A DNA stretch of 6,979 bases, from the NCBI GenBank assembly GCA_030665925.1, contig DAOUYX010000081.1, positions 1 through 6,979 on the forward strand, given 5' to 3'. The stretch is from Methanosarcinales archaeon (GTDB lineage Archaea > Halobacteriota > Syntropharchaeia > Alkanophagales > Methanospirareceae). The notes below the pieces were generated by a model that saw only the letters and a program-made list of their open reading frames with translations, did no database searches and was not told the origin of the DNA. Position 1 is the stretch's first letter. Every line of letters starts with the position of its first letter. A program made the position numbers and the translations under genes. Below are positions 4,897 to 6,979 of the stretch, piece after piece.

Positions 4897-4997
4897 GAAT
4901 AAAAGAGACAATATCAGCTGATGAAATTGGCTCGCTGGAAGATGCACTCCCTGGGATAAGAAAGAAAGAGTTAGAAGAGAAGGAGAAAGATAAGTGA
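4893..4997 (+). CDS. 34-residue charged microprotein
   Basis: MRIKETISADEIGSLEDALP, then a run of Lys/Glu (RKKELEEKEKDK). It starts by ATGA overlap with the RHH-membrane gene and ends by GTGA overlap with the nuclease gene, so it fills the space between two good genes exactly. GGTGGTGGTG upstream (4881-4890) may serve as Shine-Dalgarno. Function unknown; it also supplies a coupling reading frame for the GTG start of the nuclease. Confidence 0.5.
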   Translation: MRIKETISADEIGSLEDALPGIRKKELEEKEKDK

Positions 4998-5359
4998 GCG
5001 CAACCAGCAAACGTGCATGGCAGAAGCTGGAGCAGCGAGTATGCGCAAAGTTTGGAGGCAGACGCACACCTTTATCCGGCAGCAACAGCCAGCATGGCAC
5101 TTCCGCAGATTGCATTGAAACAGTCTTTCCTTGGCTCTACATCGAGATAAAACTTAGAGCCTCTTTTCTGCATCATAGTATATTTAAGCTTGCAGCGAAA
5201 GCAGCGGAGAAAGAAGGCAAAACACCTATTCTCGTTACGCACGTGAAGAATGAAGAGAGCGAATTGGTCACGTTGAGGATTGAGGATTTCCTTAACATTC
5301 TAAAGGGGTATGATTTAGCGACATACGTAGACAACTCTATAAAGGTGAAAAAGAAATGA
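4994..5359 (+). CDS. PD-(D/E)XK nuclease, Holliday-junction-resolvase-like
   Basis: 121 residues with a GTG start, chosen because it overlaps the stop before it (GTGA) and because the family begins with a 'K..WQ..E..v...fGG.R' helix near the N-terminus, as here (SATSKRAWQKLEQRV, then AKFGGRRTPLSGS). Catalytic pattern: Glu13 in the first helix, Asp39 (SADCIE), Glu51-x-Lys53 in LYIEIK, followed by Arg55; then a helix (IFKLAAKAAEKEGKTP) and the strand ILVTHV. Such proteins in phages act as resolvases or structure-specific endonucleases in the cytoplasm. Length is short but normal for the stand-alone phage versions. A restriction-type nuclease is less likely because no target domain or methylase is near. 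Ends by ATGA overlap; GGTGA just upstream serves the next gene. Confidence 0.75.
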   Translation: MSATSKRAWQKLEQRVCAKFGGRRTPLSGSNSQHGTSADCIETVFPWLYIEIKLRASFLHHSIFKLAAKAAEKEGKTPILVTHVKNEESELVTLRIEDFLNILKGYDLATYVDNSIKVKKK

Positions 5360-5541
5360 AGAAATCGGACATTTCTTCTCAAGACGAAGCTCATGCACTA
5401 ATTGAGGGCACTACTTCATTATTCCATTCAGTTTCAGATAACTTTCTAAAGCACACGGAAGAGGGTTGCATTAAGATACGCCAAGAATCCCCAAAATTTG
5501 CTGTAACAGTGAAGTTAGAAAGGAAGGAGAAAAATGATTGA
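5356..5541 (+). CDS. Small protein of unknown function
   Basis: 61 residues, ATG 8 bases after GGTGA (5343-5347) and overlapping the nuclease stop by ATGA. An N-terminal helix (DEAHALIEGTTSLFHSVSDN) is followed by a probable beta hairpin (GCIKIRQES, then FAVTVKLERKE). Not recognised. Translationally coupled to the nuclease, so a partner role is possible but unproven. Confidence 0.6.
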   Translation: MKKSDISSQDEAHALIEGTTSLFHSVSDNFLKHTEEGCIKIRQESPKFAVTVKLERKEKND

Positions 5542-5722
5542 AATAAGGGAAGTTTTAATTCAGTTACGATATGCACGGCAGAAGATTGAATATATAGAAG
5601 GAGAACTTAAAAAGAGCTCCACAGTAGCTTCTGGTGAACTCGGAGTTAAAATTGATGGAGTTATTGGTGCTCTGCATATCGCCAAAGCTATTCTCCAAGA
5701 GGGGGCAAAATCAAAAGGATGA
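5534..5722 (+). CDS. Small helical protein of unknown function
   Basis: 62 residues behind a strong purine-rich site AAGGAAGGAG. Two helices are suggested: IEIREVLIQLRYARQKIEYI continuing into EGELKKSS, and, after a glycine-containing loop, IDGVIGALHIAKAILQEGAK. Likely a helical hairpin, possibly dimeric. It starts inside the preceding gene (8-base overlap) and ends by ATGA overlap. Not recognised. Confidence 0.6.
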   Translation: MIEIREVLIQLRYARQKIEYIEGELKKSSTVASGELGVKIDGVIGALHIAKAILQEGAKSKG

Positions 5723-6009
5723 GAATGGGAATAGTATCGTTTCAAGTTGGGGCAAGAACGATTAAATTCAAAGAGCCACTAATGCTCGAAAGCGAGTATA
5801 TAGACGGTATCCTACATCTGACCCATAAAGAGCTAAGTCTCTCTGCTTCCGGGAAGTGTTGGGGGAAATGCCAGGACACAATCTTGGAAGAATTAGCAAC
5901 GCTATGGGAAGAGTATGCTTTGGCTCCGGATGATGCACTTACTCCAGGTGCTATTGTTTTCAAAAAGAAGTTACTGGGAATGGTCGAGGGGGCTAAACCA
6001 CAAAGATGA
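5719..6009 (+). CDS. Small conserved-looking archaeal protein (unknown function)
   Basis: 96 residues; ATG at 5719 overlaps the previous stop, a second ATG at 5725 is an alternative start. Beta N-terminal half (IVSFQVGARTIKFKEPLMLE, then YIDGILHLTHKELSLSASGK) followed by a helical C-terminal half (DTILEELATLWEEYALAPDD, ALTPGAIVFKKKLLGMVE). 'eel..LWeeYAlA.Dd.LT..A..lK..LL.mv' is a pattern I associate with small archaeal hypothetical proteins that recall HicB-like antitoxins; the link is weak. Cys47 and Cys51 are spaced CWGKC. No toxin partner is visible. Confidence 0.65.
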   Translation: MRMGIVSFQVGARTIKFKEPLMLESEYIDGILHLTHKELSLSASGKCWGKCQDTILEELATLWEEYALAPDDALTPGAIVFKKKLLGMVEGAKPQR

Positions 6010-6107
6010 ATTCGTACCGCACTACAATTCCACGAGCAGCAGCTCACAAGCGCAGCCAAAAAGACCGCTGCGTGACTGTCATAAAAAAGGAAAAGACGAA
6101 GAAATGA
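6006..6107 (+). CDS. 33-residue basic microprotein
   Basis: MNSYRTTIPRAAAHKRSQKD, then RCVTVIKKEKTKK. It begins by ATGA overlap with the gene before and ends by ATGA overlap with the zinc-ribbon gene after, filling the gap exactly. Eleven Lys/Arg against two acidic residues makes it strongly basic, so nucleic-acid binding is possible. The Shine-Dalgarno is poor (GAGGGGG about 12-18 bases upstream). No family match; it could be a coupling frame only. Confidence 0.45.
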   Translation: MNSYRTTIPRAAAHKRSQKDRCVTVIKKEKTKK

Positions 6108-6274
6108 GTAAATGCAGCAGATGCGGACGCGAAAAAGTACCCTACATTACAGATCCAGATATGGTGGAAGATTTCTGCCCGAACTGTGATGTTATACCAG
6201 GAGGAGCACAACCCAGTGCATGGCCTGCTTTCATCGTAATGATTACACCGAAAAAAGGAAAGGGTGAAGAATAA
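6104..6274 (+). CDS. Small zinc-ribbon protein
   Basis: 56 residues with Cys4-x2-Cys7 (KCSRCGRE) and Cys25-x2-Cys28 (DFCPNCD), 17 residues between the pairs: a short treble-clef/zinc-ribbon site. The rest is a PGGAQPSAWPAF loop, a strand FIVMIT and a basic-acidic end. The frame is open upstream to 5915, but the true start is taken as 6104 because the ATG overlaps the stop before it (ATGA) and the upstream extension is a shadow of the previous gene. No strong Shine-Dalgarno, so re-initiation is likely. Function unknown; probably binds nucleic acid or protein. Confidence 0.65.
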   Translation: MSKCSRCGREKVPYITDPDMVEDFCPNCDVIPGGAQPSAWPAFIVMITPKKGKGEE

Positions 6275-6277
6275 AGG

Positions 6278-6541
6278 ATGAACGAAGAAGAAATAATAAA
6301 AGAAATCAATTTTGTTGTTGGTGCAGTAGATGGAAAGACACTGGAACGAATGAAACGCCTTATTACTTATCTCCATCAATATCAATGGGCGTATGGTGAA
6401 CTTCAATTATTAATCGACCTTCAAAATATCGATGGTACGTCACAAGTGAGTGATACTGAGAGACGGCGAGAAGAGATAAGAAAAAAACTTCACTCCGGGT
6501 TGCACGAAGCGGATCTATCGTTAGGGCTAAAATATGAATGA
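6278..6541 (+). CDS. Small helical protein of unknown function
   Basis: 87 residues; ATG after GGGTGA (6262-6267) and AAGG. Nearly all helix: NEEEIIKEINFVVGAVDG, TLERMKRLITYLHQYQWAYG, ELQLLIDLQNID, and a charged helix TERRREEIRKKLHSGLHEAD. No motif or membrane segment. Not recognised. Eight bases overlap with the next gene. Confidence 0.65.
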   Translation: MNEEEIIKEINFVVGAVDGKTLERMKRLITYLHQYQWAYGELQLLIDLQNIDGTSQVSDTERRREEIRKKLHSGLHEADLSLGLKYE

Positions 6542-6704
6542 AGGGGAAAAACGCAAAATAAAAGAACAAATCCTAACGAAAGAAGTTAAAGAGTTGCAGC
6601 TATTACGCGATTTGCGAGTAGGCAGAGGTGGTATGGAATTATTGCGTGACCTGCGAGCAGTCAGAGGAGAGATAGAAGCACTGAGGAGGAAACTGGAGAA
6701 ATGA
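6534..6704 (+). CDS. 56-residue basic coiled-coil protein
   Basis: The ATG overlaps the previous gene by 8 bases (ATGAATGA) and the stop overlaps the next ATG (ATGA). It is one long Lys/Arg/Glu/Leu helix, KIKEQILTKEVKELQLLRDL followed by RVGRGGMELLRDLRAVRGEI and EALRRKLEK. It carries an internal duplication: LRDLRVGRG (residues 24-32) and LRDLRAVRG (37-45), seven of nine identical, from a 27-base DNA repeat 39 bases apart. Likely an oligomeric coiled coil, function unknown. Confidence 0.55.
   Translation: MNEGEKRKIKEQILTKEVKELQLLRDLRVGRGGMELLRDLRAVRGEIEALRRKLEK
6603..6668 (+). repeat. Imperfect 27-base duplication inside the coiled-coil gene
   Basis: 6603-6629 and 6642-6668 match at 20 of 27 bases and encode LRDLRVGRG and LRDLRAVRG. 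The 39-base period is a multiple of three, so the frame is kept; it looks like a past in-frame duplication of 13 codons. Confidence 0.6.
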
Positions 6705-6979
6705 GCTTTTCGACAACAATTAAAAAAGAATGGTGGGGTAAAAAGATGCAACAGTACAAAGAAAAAGGTTATTTCTATGAATATAAACGATATAACTCCT
6801 ATTGGGACGTCAGATTAAGCAAAATAAACGTATTCCCAATACACGCAGTATTCCTGGTCGGTTCTGCTCCACACAGAGCGTCAATAACACGGATATGCCA
6901 TGTGAGTATGTACGATATACCTGCAGATATATGTAAATTTTTGATGGAAGCTCCAAATGCACAGATGAGCGACATGGTT
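6701..6979 (+). CDS. ASCH/PUA-like small-domain protein (3' truncated)
   Basis: 93 residues are visible and the frame is open at the right edge. The ATG overlaps the previous stop (ATGA). The start, TIKKEWWGKKMQQYKEKGYF, then EYKRYNSYWDVRL, and a strand HAVFLVGSAPHRASITRI match the pattern of small phage ASCH-type proteins ('.iK.EW.dkI..G.K..EYR....yW..Rl', 'FlnGY....'). ASCH/PUA-like domains bind RNA or modified nucleic-acid bases. The glutamate/arginine pair usual in 'EYR' is EYK here. The assignment is by pattern and moderately sure; a viral protein of similar fold but other function is possible. Confidence 0.55.
   Translation, partial: MSFSTTIKKEWWGKKMQQYKEKGYFYEYKRYNSYWDVRLSKINVFPIHAVFLVGSAPHRASITRICHVSMYDIPADICKFLMEAPNAQMSDMV

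Noticed and set aside
5742..6059. 105-residue minus-strand frame
   Set aside because: Antisense shadow of the 5719-6009 gene, with no promoter and a composition typical of reversed coding DNA.
5915..6103. N-terminal extension of the zinc-ribbon gene
   Set aside because: This part is an out-of-frame shadow of the 5719-6009 gene; the ATG at 6104 overlaps the preceding stop and starts right before the first Cys pair.
1..6979. tRNA, rRNA, CRISPR array, insertion sequence, integrase or attachment site
   Set aside because: I looked for cloverleaf-like segments, regularly spaced repeats, transposase motifs and terminal inverted repeats and saw none that could be supported.

Overview
The window looks like a piece of a head-tailed (Caudoviricetes-like) archaeal virus or provirus. 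The archaeal signs are a strong BRE/TATA element at 3965-3978 placed so that the transcript would begin almost at the ATG at 4002 (a leaderless message), a second TATA-like element in the same geometry on the minus strand at 2648-2656, several GGTGA-type Shine-Dalgarno sites, and ribbon-helix-helix (RHH) small proteins of the archaeal kind. The viral signs are a head-tail connector-like protein, two virion structural proteins carrying inserted modules, and a long run of tiny overlapping genes. A virus of methanogenic or methane/alkane-oxidising archaea would fit, but the host is inference; no host gene, integrase, tRNA or attachment site is present to fix it.

Left part (1-3679), virion module: the 3' end of a short conserved phage protein (possible OB-fold/ssDNA-binding type), a connector-like protein (284-688), and a 463-residue chimeric protein (692-2083). 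In that chimera a head-closure-like core appears to be split by a LamG-like domain and extended by a 29/31-residue repeat and a fibronectin type III domain. Next come a minus-strand PEGA-domain gene inserted antisense (2085-2621), a small head-tail joining-like protein (2658-2963) and a beta-sandwich structural protein with an inserted module (2978-3679). A CTTAAAC motif recurs at three junctions of this module (246, 2622/2629 as a 14-bp palindrome, 2949/2959 as a 10-bp-spaced pair) and may be a shared regulatory site.

Middle (3680-4001): about 320 bases without an intact gene of normal length. It holds a possible frameshifted small ORF (3693-3877), a short T-run, a 13-bp inverted repeat (3955-3967) and the BRE/TATA promoter.

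Right part (4002-6979), early-type operon: 14 complete small genes and a fifteenth cut by the window edge, all on the plus strand and apparently served by the promoter at 3965-3978. They are stitched together by ATGA/GTGA 4-base overlaps (seven), 8-base overlaps (three), one 1-base overlap, one exact abutment and two gaps of 7 bases or less. Recognisable members are an RHH regulator at the head, an RHH protein with a C-terminal membrane segment, a PD-(D/E)XK nuclease, a zinc-ribbon protein and an ASCH/PUA-like protein. The remainder are unassigned small proteins, including 19-, 33- and 34-residue products. The layout suggests a host-takeover/regulation cassette whose first gene may control its own promoter.
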